Positions 24,508-35,347 of a DNA stretch of 35,449 nt are shown here, one piece after another (positions within the stretch are counted from its first letter, which is position 1; every line of letters starts with the position of its first letter). The DNA is taken from positions 1 through 35,449 of the forward strand of contig JAAWKH010000020.1 in the NCBI GenBank assembly GCA_022797295.1, in the 5' to 3' direction. Made by a program: the position numbers and the translations under genes. Origin of the DNA: Peptococcaceae bacterium (GTDB lineage: Bacteria; Bacillota; Dehalobacteriia; UBA4068; UBA4997). Below the pieces are notes generated by a model that was not told the DNA's origin, did no database searches, and saw only the letters and a program-made list of their open reading frames with translations.

Positions 24508-24512
24508 GTACG
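24499..24512. promoter_or_regulatory. LexA-box-like dyad at the uvrA promoter
   Basis: CGAACACAAGTACG matches the Bacillus-type LexA box (CGAAC-N4-GTTCG) in both half sites except one base in the right half. It overlaps the -35 hexamer, a suitable place for SOS repression of uvrA. Not proven. Confidence 0.45.
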
Positions 24513-24535
24513 CAATATTATTTTTCCAGCAAAAC

Positions 24536-24569
24536 AAAACCCCACGGAATGTAATTCCACCGGGGTTTT
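24536..24569 (-). terminator. Terminator of the 24583 gene
   Basis: AAAACCCC (24536-24543) pairs with GGGGTTTT (24562-24569), with an inner GGAAT/ATTCC stem. It lies 14 bases past the - strand stop codon and just before the uvrA promoter. Confidence 0.88.
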
Positions 24570-24582
24570 TATATATTCCATT

Positions 24583-25197
24583 TCATCTGCGAGCAATTTC
24601 CCGTCCCGCTGCGTCCACAATCAACATCTTAGCATACCAACCTGATTCATAAGGCGAAATAACCATTACCGGCCCTTTAGGAATATCAATCGAATTTAGC
24701 AAAGTGTAGGAGTCCTCTTCGCCAGCATAAATCGCCGATTGTCTGCGCCAAAATTCCATCCGCCGAAATTCCTCATCCACGCTCATTATCAATATTTGTC
24801 GAAAGCGCTCCCCGTTGCTTAATTTAGTATGAATCTGCTCATATGCAATTTGCGGCGTAACTTTCATCGCCCCTCTATAGCAATGCCACAAGCGATAAAC
24901 CTCCTTGTATTGCAAAAATTCCAGATAACCAAACTCTGGCTCATCATTCCAGGAATGCGCCAAACAATAGCCCGCAAAAACTTTATCATCCACCTTTTGA
25001 ATGCCCACAATCTGCACATCCTCCGGCTTCGGCGCGTTATCCTGCCGCCTCAGCTCGTGGCAAACCAGTTTAGTGCAAAGCTCCGGCGTAATATCCGCTT
25101 CAGTATAACGCCTTTCTACATTAAAATAGAGCAGCAATGCCAAAATCAACAAAAGCGGCAGCAAAGCGCAAGCCCAATTTTTTATCTGTGTTTTCAT
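24583..25197 (-). CDS. Membrane-anchored protein of unknown function
   Basis: 204 residues from the ATG at 25197. One N-terminal membrane segment (WACALLPLLLILALLLYF) follows a short basic start, suggesting a signal anchor with the rest outside. The outer part has YTEADITPELCTKLVCHELRRQ and a mixed alpha/beta sequence (VQIVGIQKVDDKVFAGYCLAHSW). No family recognised. A GTG at 25230 would give a longer product but has no ribosome binding site and an unlikely N-terminus. It has its own promoter (25246-25275) and terminator. Confidence 0.7.
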   Translation of the reverse strand: MKTQIKNWACALLPLLLILALLLYFNVERRYTEADITPELCTKLVCHELRRQDNAPKPEDVQIVGIQKVDDKVFAGYCLAHSWNDEPEFGYLEFLQYKEVYRLWHCYRGAMKVTPQIAYEQIHTKLSNGERFRQILIMSVDEEFRRMEFWRRQSAIYAGEEDSYTLLNSIDIPKGPVMVISPYESGWYAKMLIVDAAGREIARR

Positions 25198-25245
25198 AAA
25201 ATAGCCCCAACACCATTTCCTAACCGTCACATTTTGTACTATTAT

Positions 25246-25275
25246 ATTGTAACATAAAACACCACCCTAAAACAA
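25246..25275 (-). promoter_or_regulatory. Sigma-A type promoter of the 24583 gene
   Basis: On the - strand TTGTTT (25275-25270), 18-bp spacer, TACAAT (25251-25246). The sequence around and upstream of the -35 box closely resembles the same region of the uvrA promoter. Confidence 0.6.
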
Positions 25276-25331
25276 GCGCACAATATTATTTTCTATGCTT
25301 TTAACATAGCAACGGCCGGATGTTAATATGC

Positions 25332-25366
25332 GTTGCTTGCGGCAACGGGCAGTTTGGGTCTATAAT
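25332..25366 (+). promoter_or_regulatory. Promoter and small dyad upstream of the membrane XRE regulator
   Basis: TTGCGG (25337-25342), 18-bp spacer, TATAAT (25361-25366). GTTGC (25332-25336) and GCAAC (25342-25346) form a short inverted repeat over the -35 box that could be an autoregulatory operator. Confidence 0.5.
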
Positions 25367-25401
25367 AATGATAACAAATGAAAGAAAGGAGGTTACACTT
25401 A

Positions 25402-25911
25402 ATGCTCAACGAAAATATTAAAGCACTTAGAAAATCCAAAGGACTTTCCCAGCAGGAGCTTGCCGTCAAGCTGAACGTGGTGCGGCAAACAGTTTCCAAA
25501 TGGGAGCAAGGCTTGTCAGTTCCTGATTCTGATATGTTAATCTGCTTATCGGAAGCGCTTGAGACACCCACAAGCGCCTTGCTTGGCGAAAACATTATTG
25601 TACCAGAAGTGGACGACTTAAAGGCGATTTCCGCAAAGCTGGAGGTGATAAATTTGCAACTCGCCCAGAAAAAAACCACCAGGCAAAAGCTTCTGCATTG
25701 GTTTCTTATCGTATTGTGCATAGCCACAGCAGCAGTTTTGGCAATCCTATTGGCAATAGAAAGCCCTTATTTGGGGTGGGATTACAGCAACCCTGAAACC
25801 GCCGTTCTCGGAGTGGCATTTCACTCATTTGAATGGCTGTTTATCAGAATCGCGCCGCTAATTCTTATTGGTGCAGGCATTGGCATTTTCTTGACCCAGA
25901 AAAAAGAATAA
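25402..25911 (+). CDS. XRE-family regulator with C-terminal membrane segments
   Basis: 169 residues from the ATG at 25402, fixed by AAAGGAGG nine bases upstream. An XRE helix-turn-helix occupies residues 1-62 (LNENIKALRKSKGLSQQELAVKLNVVRQTVSKWEQG). A short helix (DDLKAISAKLEVINLQLAQKK) follows, then two hydrophobic segments (LLHWFLIVLCIATAAVLAIL and LFIRIAPLILIGAGIGIFL) near 100-125 and 142-165. Such membrane-tethered XRE proteins are common in Bacillota and probably respond to envelope conditions. No target gene is adjacent on the + strand, since it is followed by a strong terminator. It differs from the small XRE protein at 3137. Confidence 0.88.
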   Translation: MLNENIKALRKSKGLSQQELAVKLNVVRQTVSKWEQGLSVPDSDMLICLSEALETPTSALLGENIIVPEVDDLKAISAKLEVINLQLAQKKTTRQKLLHWFLIVLCIATAAVLAILLAIESPYLGWDYSNPETAVLGVAFHSFEWLFIRIAPLILIGAGIGIFLTQKKE

Positions 25912-25961
25912 TACTACAATAGTTTCATGTCCTGATTGACAATTAAGCCGCGCCATGCTAC

Positions 25962-25999
25962 AAAAGAAGAACCCCGATACCCATCGGGGTTCTTCTTTT
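25962..25999. terminator. Strong bidirectional terminator between the XRE gene and trmO
   Basis: Perfect 17-bp inverted repeat: 25962-25978 (ending CCCCGAT) pairs with 25983-25999 (starting ATCGGGG), loop of four bases, with T-runs on both strands. It closes both the + strand XRE gene and the long - strand glycolysis-trmO run. Confidence 0.95.
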
Positions 26000-26003
26000 A
26001 CGC

Positions 26004-26717
26004 TTATGTTTGTTCCAACGCCACCACCCGCAAAACCTCGCCCTGCACCTGAAAGCGCACATTGAAGCCGGCAAAGCTCAGCCCGTAAGTACGCACCTCC
26101 TGCCGGCCAGCGTGATAAGCCGGGCGTGGGTCCTCGGCCAGCACCGCCAGCAAAGCCGGCCTTTTGTCAGGCGGCAGTTGGGCTAGCAGCTCCGGCGCAA
26201 TCTGCACCTGCAAACGGCGGGCCTGCTCCGGCGGCACGGCAAAACCGCCCTGCGCCTGCGGCCGCGCGTCGGCGTAAGGCACGTAAGGCTTAATATCCAG
26301 CAGCGGCGTGCCGTTCAAAACGTCGGCCCCGGCCACCAGCAAAACCGGGCCGTCCTCCTCCTGGGCAATCTCCAGCAAGCGCACAGCAGAAAGGCCAATC
26401 GGGTTGGGGCGGTTGGGGCTGCGGCTGGCAAACACGCCCACCCGCTGATTGCCGCCCAAACGCGGCGGCCGCACCGTTGGCTGCCACTCCCGCTCTCCTG
26501 CCTCACCGCTGGCAAATCCCTCGGAAAACAGCCAAAGCAGCCAAACGTGGGAAAAGCCAGTCAGCCCGCGGAAAGCCTCCGCCCGCCGAAACTCCGGCAG
26601 CAGCACCACGCGGGAGATAACCTCCTCCACCAGGCCGCTTTGCCGGGGCACGCCGAACTTGCCGCCGTAATCGTTGTAAATGTGGCCGATAATCTGCAAT
26701 TTCAATTCATTTTCCAT
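26004..26717 (-). CDS. trmO: tRNA (N6-threonylcarbamoyladenosine(37)-N6)-methyltransferase TrmO
   Basis: 237 residues. TrmO (formerly TsaA/YaeB) adds a methyl group to t6A37 of threonine tRNAs. The N-terminal domain has IGHIYNDYGGKFGVPRQSG, then EFRRAEAFRGLTGFSHVWLLWLF and the family signature GVFASRSPNRPNPIGLSAVRLLEI, followed by DVLNGTPLLDIKPYVPYAD. The C-terminal domain (about 160-237) has AYHAGRQEVRTYGLSFAGFNVRF. Its ATG lies three bases after the stop of a lipoprotein gene. A truncated near-identical copy of its first third lies at 27573-27783. Confidence 0.95.
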   Translation of the reverse strand: MENELKLQIIGHIYNDYGGKFGVPRQSGLVEEVISRVVLLPEFRRAEAFRGLTGFSHVWLLWLFSEGFASGEAGEREWQPTVRPPRLGGNQRVGVFASRSPNRPNPIGLSAVRLLEIAQEEDGPVLLVAGADVLNGTPLLDIKPYVPYADARPQAQGGFAVPPEQARRLQVQIAPELLAQLPPDKRPALLAVLAEDPRPAYHAGRQEVRTYGLSFAGFNVRFQVQGEVLRVVALEQT

Positions 26718-26720
26718 TAT

Positions 26721-27356
26721 CTACAAACTTTCCATAACTTTATACAGCAGCGACAGCAAATCATCTTCCACCAGCTCGTCATGATATTTCTCCACCAGGC
26801 CTTTTATATATTCATTATAGGCCTTATAGGTTTCCTCCTTATGATGTTCTTCCTCCGGAAAATCCGCCATAAAATTATCACGCAAGGCAATTTCTGCATT
26901 TATAACCTGACTGTTAAAAGCAAGATAGTCCAGATAATCCTCCTCTGTCATATGAGTGCGTTCCAGATAATCCTGCGTCCAATCCCAAATGCTCTGCCCA
27001 TTTTCAGCCTTCTGGCTGCTGTCCGGCAAACCGGCATAATATTCCTCCGCCCATTGCCTGCTGTCTGCCCAGGAAAGCGCCAGTCCCTGCCCTTCCGCCT
27101 CCAACAGTTCCGCGCGCATAACTGCCAGCACCGGCAACACATCTTCCGGCGCAATCTCCAAAGGCTTGCCCGCCTCGTCAACTTCTGCAAGTCTGACAAT
27201 CAGGCAATCCAGATCCGCCTGACGGATTCGCTCACCCTGCATAAATTTAGTATCATCACCTGCCCGCAACGCATTCCCATCTGCAGCGCAAGCGGCAAAC
27301 GTCGCCAGCATTAAAATTGCCAGCAGCGCCGTCCAAATCCTCTGCCAAATTTTCAT
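26721..27356 (-). CDS. Lipoprotein with one SurA-N-like helical domain
   Basis: 211 residues from the ATG at 27356 (GGGAG eight bases upstream). Lipoprotein signal peptide ending FAAC (C23). The mature part is helical: IRQADLDCLIVRL, LLEAEGQGLALSWADSRQWAEEYYAGL, HMTEEDYLDYLAFNSQVINAEIALRDNF and IKGLVEKYHDELVEDD. This pattern matches the N-terminal chaperone part of SurA/PrsA-type proteins, and no rotamase domain is present. Each block corresponds to a block in both halves of the 401-residue lipoprotein at 27773-28978, so the two genes are paralogues produced by local duplication. It may assist folding or binding of exported proteins. Confidence 0.75.
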   Translation of the reverse strand: MKIWQRIWTALLAILMLATFAACAADGNALRAGDDTKFMQGERIRQADLDCLIVRLAEVDEAGKPLEIAPEDVLPVLAVMRAELLEAEGQGLALSWADSRQWAEEYYAGLPDSSQKAENGQSIWDWTQDYLERTHMTEEDYLDYLAFNSQVINAEIALRDNFMADFPEEEHHKEETYKAYNEYIKGLVEKYHDELVEDDLLSLLYKVMESL

Positions 27357-27385
27357 TATATCAGCTCCCATTATCTAAGCTTCCA

Positions 27386-27565
<180 letters not shown>

Positions 27566-27572
27566 CCGCTAG

Positions 27573-27783
27573 CGCTGGCAAATCCCTCGGAAAACAGCCA
27601 AAGCAGCCAAACGTGGGAAAAACCAGCCAGCCCGCGGAAAGCCTCCGCCCGCCGAAACTCCGGCAGCAGCACCACGCGGGAGATAACCTCCTCCACCAGG
27701 CCGCTTTGCCGGGGCACACCGAACTTGCCGCCGTAATCGTTGTAAATGCGGCCGATAATCTGCAGAGAAATCTTATTGTCCAT
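27573..27783 (-). pseudogene. trmO 5'-end fragment (truncated TrmO)
   Basis: Starting at ATG 27783, overlapping the end of the upstream lipoprotein gene. It encodes MDNKISLQIIGRIYNDYGG and continues nearly identically to TrmO through FSHVWLLWLFSEGFA (about 70 residues). It then crosses into the eno fragment out of frame and stops at 27523. The SAM-binding signature (SRSPNRPNPIG) and C-terminal domain are missing, so it cannot be an active methyltransferase. Confidence 0.93.
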
Positions 27784-28978
27784 AACCAATCGTCACTTCA
27801 CCCGTCAAATTTTCCGCCAAAAACTGGATCTGTTCCGCGCTCAACAGCTGCGGCTGATACTGCGCCACCAACTCCTCAAAATGCTCGCTCCAGGCTTTTG
27901 TCCGCGCCAAATCATCCGCCAGCACCGCCTGCGGCAAATCGGCCTCAAATTGGGCCTGCAAAGCCTGGCCGGCCTCCTGAATTTGCCGGGAACAAGCGTT
28001 GTTGGTCAAAAGCTCCTCCTCCGTCCAGCCCATATTCTGCCGATATTCCTGCCAAAAATCCCACATCTGCTGCGCCTGCTCCCGCTCCAGGCTTTCCGGC
28101 CCGCCGATTGCCAGCTGCACCTCGTGGTAACGGTCTTCCGCCTTAACTCTGGCAGCGGCAAAATCCGGCAGCAAATCCAACCGCTCGGCCTCCAGGTAAA
28201 TCACCCGTATCCGCAAAAGAGCGTCCAAAACACCGGCCTCCGTAATCGCGTCCGCGGACGCGCCCGGCGTGGCAATCGCAACCTGCCGCGCGTAATCCAC
28301 ATCAGCCTGCGTAATCGGCTGGCCGGCGTTTTTGGCGGCAAAAACCTCCAGACCAGAAACCGCCGGCGGGTTGTCATACAAAGCCGCCATTTCCTCATCC
28401 AGCAGTTGGTCGCGATATTTTTCTACCAAATCTTTCAAATGCTCGGCCGCCGCTGCGTCGGCAATGAGCGTGTCCGCCTGCTCATAAACCGACAAACCGG
28501 CCACAAAATTTTCAATCACCGCCGACTTCGCCATCATAACCTGCTGCGCCTTAGCGGCTTCCTCCAGATATTCCTCTTTTTCCAAACCCATATACTGCAT
28601 GTAATCCTGCAAAGCCTGCCAGGCCTCCTGCGCTCCATGCACGTTCTGTGAATCTGACGACGCATACAGCTCCAAAAACTGATTGTAGTTTTCCTGCGCC
28701 TGCTGCCGCGCCTCCTCCAGGGAGGGCGCTATCCCCAGGCTTTCCGCCTCCAGCAAAACAGCCCGCTCCTCCAGCAAAGCGGTCAGCGCCTCGGCCTGCG
28801 TAACCGTTTCATCTTTAAAGCGCATACTTTGCCAAACCCAATCCAGCTCAGCCTGCGTAATCTTCTCCCCGGCCTCCGCGGGGCCGGCCGCCTGCTCATC
28901 ATTCGCGCAGGCGGCAAGCGCCGCCAGCAGCATAAATACCGCCAGCAGCGCCGCCAATCTTCTATACCAAATCTGCAT
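27773..28978 (-). CDS. Lipoprotein with two tandem SurA-N-like helical domains
   Basis: 401 residues. Lipoprotein signal peptide ending LAAC (C24). The mature protein is an internal duplication. Repeat 1 (about 37-205) has ITQAELD, LLEAESLGIAPSLEEAR, GLEKEEYLEEAAKAQ and LKDLVEKYRDQLLDEE. Repeat 2 (about 220-390) has ITQADVD, YLEAERLDLLPDFAAAR, GWTEEELLTNNACSR and FEELVAQYQPQLLSAE. Each repeat resembles the N-terminal helical part of SurA/PrsA-like folding factors; there is no parvulin domain. It starts 14 bases after the eno stop and is likely cotranscribed with the glycolytic genes. The shorter paralogue lies at 26721-27356. Confidence 0.78.
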   Translation of the reverse strand: MQIWYRRLAALLAVFMLLAALAACANDEQAAGPAEAGEKITQAELDWVWQSMRFKDETVTQAEALTALLEERAVLLEAESLGIAPSLEEARQQAQENYNQFLELYASSDSQNVHGAQEAWQALQDYMQYMGLEKEEYLEEAAKAQQVMMAKSAVIENFVAGLSVYEQADTLIADAAAAEHLKDLVEKYRDQLLDEEMAALYDNPPAVSGLEVFAAKNAGQPITQADVDYARQVAIATPGASADAITEAGVLDALLRIRVIYLEAERLDLLPDFAAARVKAEDRYHEVQLAIGGPESLEREQAQQMWDFWQEYRQNMGWTEEELLTNNACSRQIQEAGQALQAQFEADLPQAVLADDLARTKAWSEHFEELVAQYQPQLLSAEQIQFLAENLTGEVTIGYGQ

Positions 28979-28992
28979 TATTTACACCTGCG

Positions 28993-30300
<1,308 letters not shown>

Positions 30301-31842
30301 CTATTTTATAAGCAAGGAGCGGCCGGTCATCTCCGCCGGCTGTTCCAATTTTAACAATTCCAACAAGGTGGGGGCCAAATCACAAAGTGCGCCGTCCGCC
30401 GCCAAACCGATTTCCCCAGCCTTCGCCAAAGTGCCGGCCGCCGCCAAAATCAGCGGCACCGGGGAAGTGGTGTGCGCCGTCACCGGGTTGCCCGCCTCGT
30501 CCAGCAGCCGCTCCACATTGCCGTGGTCGGCCGTCACCAGCAGGCTGCCGCCAGCAGAGCGCACCGCCTGCACAATCTGCCCCAGGCAAGCGTCCACGGT
30601 TTCCACCGCCTTAACCGCCGCTGGAATAATTCCCGTGTGGCCCACCATATCCGGGTTGGCCAGGTTCAAAATAATCAAATCATATTCGCCGCCGCCAATG
30701 GCCGCCACCACCTGCCGGCAAACCTCCGGCGCGCTCATCTCCGGCTGCAAATCGTAAGTGGTCACTTCAGGCGAGGGAATCAAAATGCGCTCCTCGCCGG
30801 GGTTTGGCTCCTCCAGGCCGCCGTTGAAGAAGAACGTCACATGGGCGTACTTTTCGGTTTCCGCAATGCGCAGCTGCTTCAGTCCCGCCGCCGCGGCCAC
30901 CTCGCCCAGCGTGTTCTGGGGCGGCCGGCGCAAAAAGGCCACCGGCAGATTAAACGTCGCGTCATATTCGGTCATACAGCAGTAATGCAGCTGCGGAAAT
31001 TCCGGCCGGGCAAACTCAGCAAAATCAGCCTCGGTGAGGGCTCGCGTAATCTCCCGCGCCCGGTCGGCCCGGAAGTTGAAGAAAATCACCGCGTCGCCGT
31101 CCAACAAGCGGCAATCCTCAGCCGCTGGCAGATACGGCTCCACAAATTCATCCGTCACCCCAGCGTCATAGCTGGCTTGCAGAGCTGCCGGCAAATCCGC
31201 CGCCCGCGGCGCGTCGGTTTCACCCAACACCAGCGCGCGCCAGGCTCGCTCCACCCGATCCCAACGTTTATCTCGGTCCATCGCCCAAAAACGGCCGCAA
31301 ACCACCCCCGGCTTACCATAGCCGGTTTGGGCAAAATGAGCCAGCAGCTTTTGCAGATAACCCAAACCGCTGGTGGGCGGCACATCGCGCCCATCCAAAA
31401 AGCAATGCACATAAGTTTCCGGCACTCCCTGCTCCTTAGCCAACTGCAACAGAGCCAGCAAATGCTCAAAATGGCTATGCACGCCGCCGTCGGAAAGCAA
31501 GCCCAGCAAGTGCAAGCGGCCTCCCTTGGCCTTAGCCGCCTGACAGGCAGCCAACAGCTGCGGATTTTGAGCAAAATCCCCGTCGGCTATGGCCTTATCA
31601 ATGGCCGTCAAATCCTGGTAAACCACTCGGCCTGCGCCAATATTCAAATGCCCCACTTCGGAATTGCCCATTAACCCCGCCGGCAGGCCCACCGCCAAAC
31701 CACTAGCCGCCAGCTCGGTATGCGGGCAGCCCTGCCAGAGCGCGTCAAAATTCGGCAGCTTAGCCAGAGAAAGCGCATCGCCAGGCAAGCCGGTTTTCAG
31801 GCCCCAGCCATCCAAAATGCAAAGCATAACAGGTTTCTTCAT
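30301..31842 (-). CDS. gpmI: 2,3-bisphosphoglycerate-independent phosphoglycerate mutase
   Basis: 513 residues. Converts 3-phosphoglycerate to 2-phosphoglycerate through a phosphoserine intermediate and two Mn2+ ions. LCILDGWG near residue 11 supplies a metal Asp. S61 in MGNSEVGHLNIGAGR is the nucleophile. Other blocks are HCFLDGRDVPPTSG, NFRADRAREI, KYAHVTFFFNGG, NLANPDMVGHTG and VTADHGNVE. It lies 24 bases upstream of eno and 35 bases downstream of tpiA, so the genes are cotranscribed. Confidence 0.97.
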   Translation of the reverse strand: MKKPVMLCILDGWGLKTGLPGDALSLAKLPNFDALWQGCPHTELAASGLAVGLPAGLMGNSEVGHLNIGAGRVVYQDLTAIDKAIADGDFAQNPQLLAACQAAKAKGGRLHLLGLLSDGGVHSHFEHLLALLQLAKEQGVPETYVHCFLDGRDVPPTSGLGYLQKLLAHFAQTGYGKPGVVCGRFWAMDRDKRWDRVERAWRALVLGETDAPRAADLPAALQASYDAGVTDEFVEPYLPAAEDCRLLDGDAVIFFNFRADRAREITRALTEADFAEFARPEFPQLHYCCMTEYDATFNLPVAFLRRPPQNTLGEVAAAAGLKQLRIAETEKYAHVTFFFNGGLEEPNPGEERILIPSPEVTTYDLQPEMSAPEVCRQVVAAIGGGEYDLIILNLANPDMVGHTGIIPAAVKAVETVDACLGQIVQAVRSAGGSLLVTADHGNVERLLDEAGNPVTAHTTSPVPLILAAAGTLAKAGEIGLAADGALCDLAPTLLELLKLEQPAEMTGRSLLIK

Positions 31843-31877
31843 ATTTAAATATACCTCTTAATATAATACAGCTAAAT

Positions 31878-32663
31878 TTATTTCGGCGGTTCCTTGCAAC
31901 CGGCCAGCACAATCTTGCCAAAAGCGTCCGGGTCAAGGGACGCGCCACCCACCAAAGCGCCGTCCACATTAGGGCAATCCAGCAGCTCGCCAATGTTTTC
32001 CGGGGTCACGCCGCCGCCATAGAGGATGGAAATGTAATCGGCCACATCCCCGGCCCGCTCCCGCAAAACCTGACGGATATAGCCGCAGGCCTGCTCCGCG
32101 TCGGCCGCCGTGGCCGATTGCCCGGTGCCGATTGCCCAAACCGGCTCATAGGCCACCACAATCGTTTCCTGATTATCCCAAAAGGCCAGGCTCTCGTAAA
32201 GCTGCGCCTCCAACCATTGCAGCAGCAAACCGCCGCGGCGCACGCTGATACTTTCGCCAACGCAGACAATCGGGGTAATGCCGGCTTTCACAGCGGCTGC
32301 GCACTTGCGGGAAACCATCTCGCTGCTTTCCTGCAACAGCACCCGGCGTTCAGAATGGCCACAGATTACATATTTAGTTTGAAACTCCTGTAACATCTCA
32401 GCCGAAATTTCACCGGTAAAAGCGCCCCGCTCCTGCCAAAAAATATCCTGCGCGCCCAGCTTCACCTTGGAGTTTAGCCGGCGCAAAGCGGCATAAAGCG
32501 GATGCAGCACCGTAAAAGGGGCGCACACCGCCACCTCAACCAGCTCCTGCTGCGCGGCTCGCTCCGCCGCCTGCGGATAAAAGGTGTTCAGCCAACCCAC
32601 GGCCTCCACCACCGTTTTATTCATCTTCCAGTTTGCCACCAGCATGGTTCTGCGCGTATTCAT
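31878..32663 (-). CDS. tpiA: Triosephosphate isomerase
   Basis: 261 residues from the ATG at 32663, which overlaps the pgk stop by one base (TGATG). Interconverts dihydroxyacetone phosphate and glyceraldehyde-3-phosphate. TIM-barrel signatures: LVANWKMNKT (Asn/Lys substrate site), YVICGHSERR (catalytic His), VVAYEPVWAIGTGQSA (catalytic Glu and loop 6), ILYGGGVTPENIGE and DGALVGGASLDPDAF (phosphate binding). A TTG one codon earlier could also start the frame, but ATG is preferred. Confidence 0.97.
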   Translation of the reverse strand: MNTRRTMLVANWKMNKTVVEAVGWLNTFYPQAAERAAQQELVEVAVCAPFTVLHPLYAALRRLNSKVKLGAQDIFWQERGAFTGEISAEMLQEFQTKYVICGHSERRVLLQESSEMVSRKCAAAVKAGITPIVCVGESISVRRGGLLLQWLEAQLYESLAFWDNQETIVVAYEPVWAIGTGQSATAADAEQACGYIRQVLRERAGDVADYISILYGGGVTPENIGELLDCPNVDGALVGGASLDPDAFGKIVLAGCKEPPK

Positions 32664-33862
32664 CAATCCTCGGCCTCCAGCAACACATCAACACCAGGCA
32701 AACGCCGCCCCTCCAGATATTCCAGAGTGGAGCCGCCGCCGGTGGAAACGTGCGTAATCATATAGCTAACGCCCACCTGGTCAATCGCCGCCAATGAGTC
32801 GCCGCCGCCCACAATGGTGCTACCCTGAGATTTGGCGCAAGCCACCGCAATGGCTTCCGTGCCCTTGGCAAAGTTGGGCATCTCAAACACGCCCATGGGG
32901 CCGTTCCAGATAACCGTGGCCGCGCTGCGAATAATGGCGGAATAGGTGTTAATCGTCTTTTCGCCCATATCCAGAGCCATCCAGCCCTCCGGCACATCGT
33001 CAATGCCCACGTTGCGGCTGCGAGCATTGTTATCAAAGCTGTCGGCCACCACCAAATCCTCCGGCAGCATAATTTTCTTTTCTACATCATTCTGCAAAAG
33101 CTCCCGCACCAGCTCCACATAATCGTCAGAAAGCTTGGAAGCGCCCATCTTGTGGCCCATCGCGTAAAGAAAGGTGTTGGCCATCGCGCCGCCAATCAGC
33201 AGGCGGTCAACCTTAGGCAACAGGTTACGGATAACGCCAATTTTATCGCTAACCTTGGAACCGCCCATAATCGCCACACAGGGACGATACGGAGCCGCCA
33301 AAATTTTGCTCATCATCACTAAATCCTTTTCCAGCAACAGGCCCGAAACCGCCGGCAAAAACTCCGCAATAGCGGAAATGGAAGCATGGGCCCGGTGTAC
33401 GGTGCCAAAAGCATCGTTCACGTAAATTTCGCCCAATTTAGCCAGCTTGGCGGCAAAGCCCTTGTCGTTGGCCTCCTCCTCACGATAAAAACGCAGATTT
33501 TCCAGCAGCAGAACCTCGCCCGGCTGCACGGCTGCGGCCATTTCCTCCGCCTTGGGGCCAATGCAATCGTCGCAGAAATCCACCTTGGTATCCAACAGAC
33601 GTTGCAGCTGCGGCACCAGGTTGGCCAAGGAATATTTCAGGTTGCGCTCGCCCTTAGGCCGGCCCAAGTGGCTCATCAACACCACATGCGCGCCGCGCTT
33701 CAGCAGATAATTGAGCGTGGGCAAAGTGCTGTTCACCCGTGTTAAATCGGTGGGGTTGCCGGCGTCGTCCCGCGGCACATTGAAATCAACCCGCACCAGC
33801 ACCCGTTTGCCACGCACGTCAATATCCCGAATTGTTTTCTTATGATATGTAGCAATAGACAT
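32663..33862 (-). CDS. pgk: Phosphoglycerate kinase
   Basis: 399 residues from the ATG at 33862, fixed by GGGAGG seven bases upstream; a nearer-5' ATG at 33871 abuts that site. Transfers phosphate from 1,3-bisphosphoglycerate to ADP. Signatures: VLVRVDFNVPRDD, HLGRPKGE, LLENLRFYREEE, FGTVHRAHAS, AIMGGSKVSDKIGVI, VIWNGPMGVFEM and the C-terminal nucleotide-binding VGGGDSLAAI. Second gene of the gap-pgk-tpiA-gpmI-eno operon. Confidence 0.97.
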   Translation of the reverse strand: MSIATYHKKTIRDIDVRGKRVLVRVDFNVPRDDAGNPTDLTRVNSTLPTLNYLLKRGAHVVLMSHLGRPKGERNLKYSLANLVPQLQRLLDTKVDFCDDCIGPKAEEMAAAVQPGEVLLLENLRFYREEEANDKGFAAKLAKLGEIYVNDAFGTVHRAHASISAIAEFLPAVSGLLLEKDLVMMSKILAAPYRPCVAIMGGSKVSDKIGVIRNLLPKVDRLLIGGAMANTFLYAMGHKMGASKLSDDYVELVRELLQNDVEKKIMLPEDLVVADSFDNNARSRNVGIDDVPEGWMALDMGEKTINTYSAIIRSAATVIWNGPMGVFEMPNFAKGTEAIAVACAKSQGSTIVGGGDSLAAIDQVGVSYMITHVSTGGGSTLEYLEGRRLPGVDVLLEAED

Positions 33863-33942
33863 GATTTTCATCCTCCCTTATAGCAACAAAAGTACCGGCT
33901 ATACACCTGTTATAACCGATACTTTTGCCCAAAGCTTAATTT

Positions 33943-35151
<1,209 letters not shown>

Positions 35152-35189
35152 ACTATTTTTAAATTTTTTCCAGTTATTTTAAGCAAAAG

Positions 35190-35218
35190 AAAAAAAGCCG
35201 CCCTGGCTAAGGACGGCT
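35190..35218 (-). terminator. Terminator of the - strand remnant gene at the right edge
   Basis: AGCCG/CGGCT with an extended CC/GG stem and a one-base bulge (35196-35218). On the - strand it is followed by a T-tract (complement of the A-run 35190-35196). Confidence 0.8.
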
Positions 35219-35241
35219 CAAACTACAAAAAATCCGGCAAA

Positions 35242-35346
35242 CTACGCGCTTTGCTCTTGTCGTAACTGTTTAACCGCTTTCAGCGTTAAACCAGAATATT
35301 CAGCAATCGCTTCATCTGAAAGCAAGCCTGTGCCCCCTTCCCCCTA
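35242..35346 (-). pseudogene. C-terminal remnant of an Rpn/PD-(D/E)XK transposase-family gene
   Basis: The - strand frame reads GTGLLSDEAIAEYSGLTLKA, then VKQLRQEQSA and stops at TAG 35244-35242. This matches the characteristic tail of Rpn-family proteins and the small protein at 3798-3977 (GTLTLEQIAEFSGLTIEEVK). It is followed by its own terminator. Upstream the frame hits a stop just inside the boundary with the insertion element, so the rest of the gene is missing from this side. Confidence 0.65.
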
Positions 35347-35347
35347 T

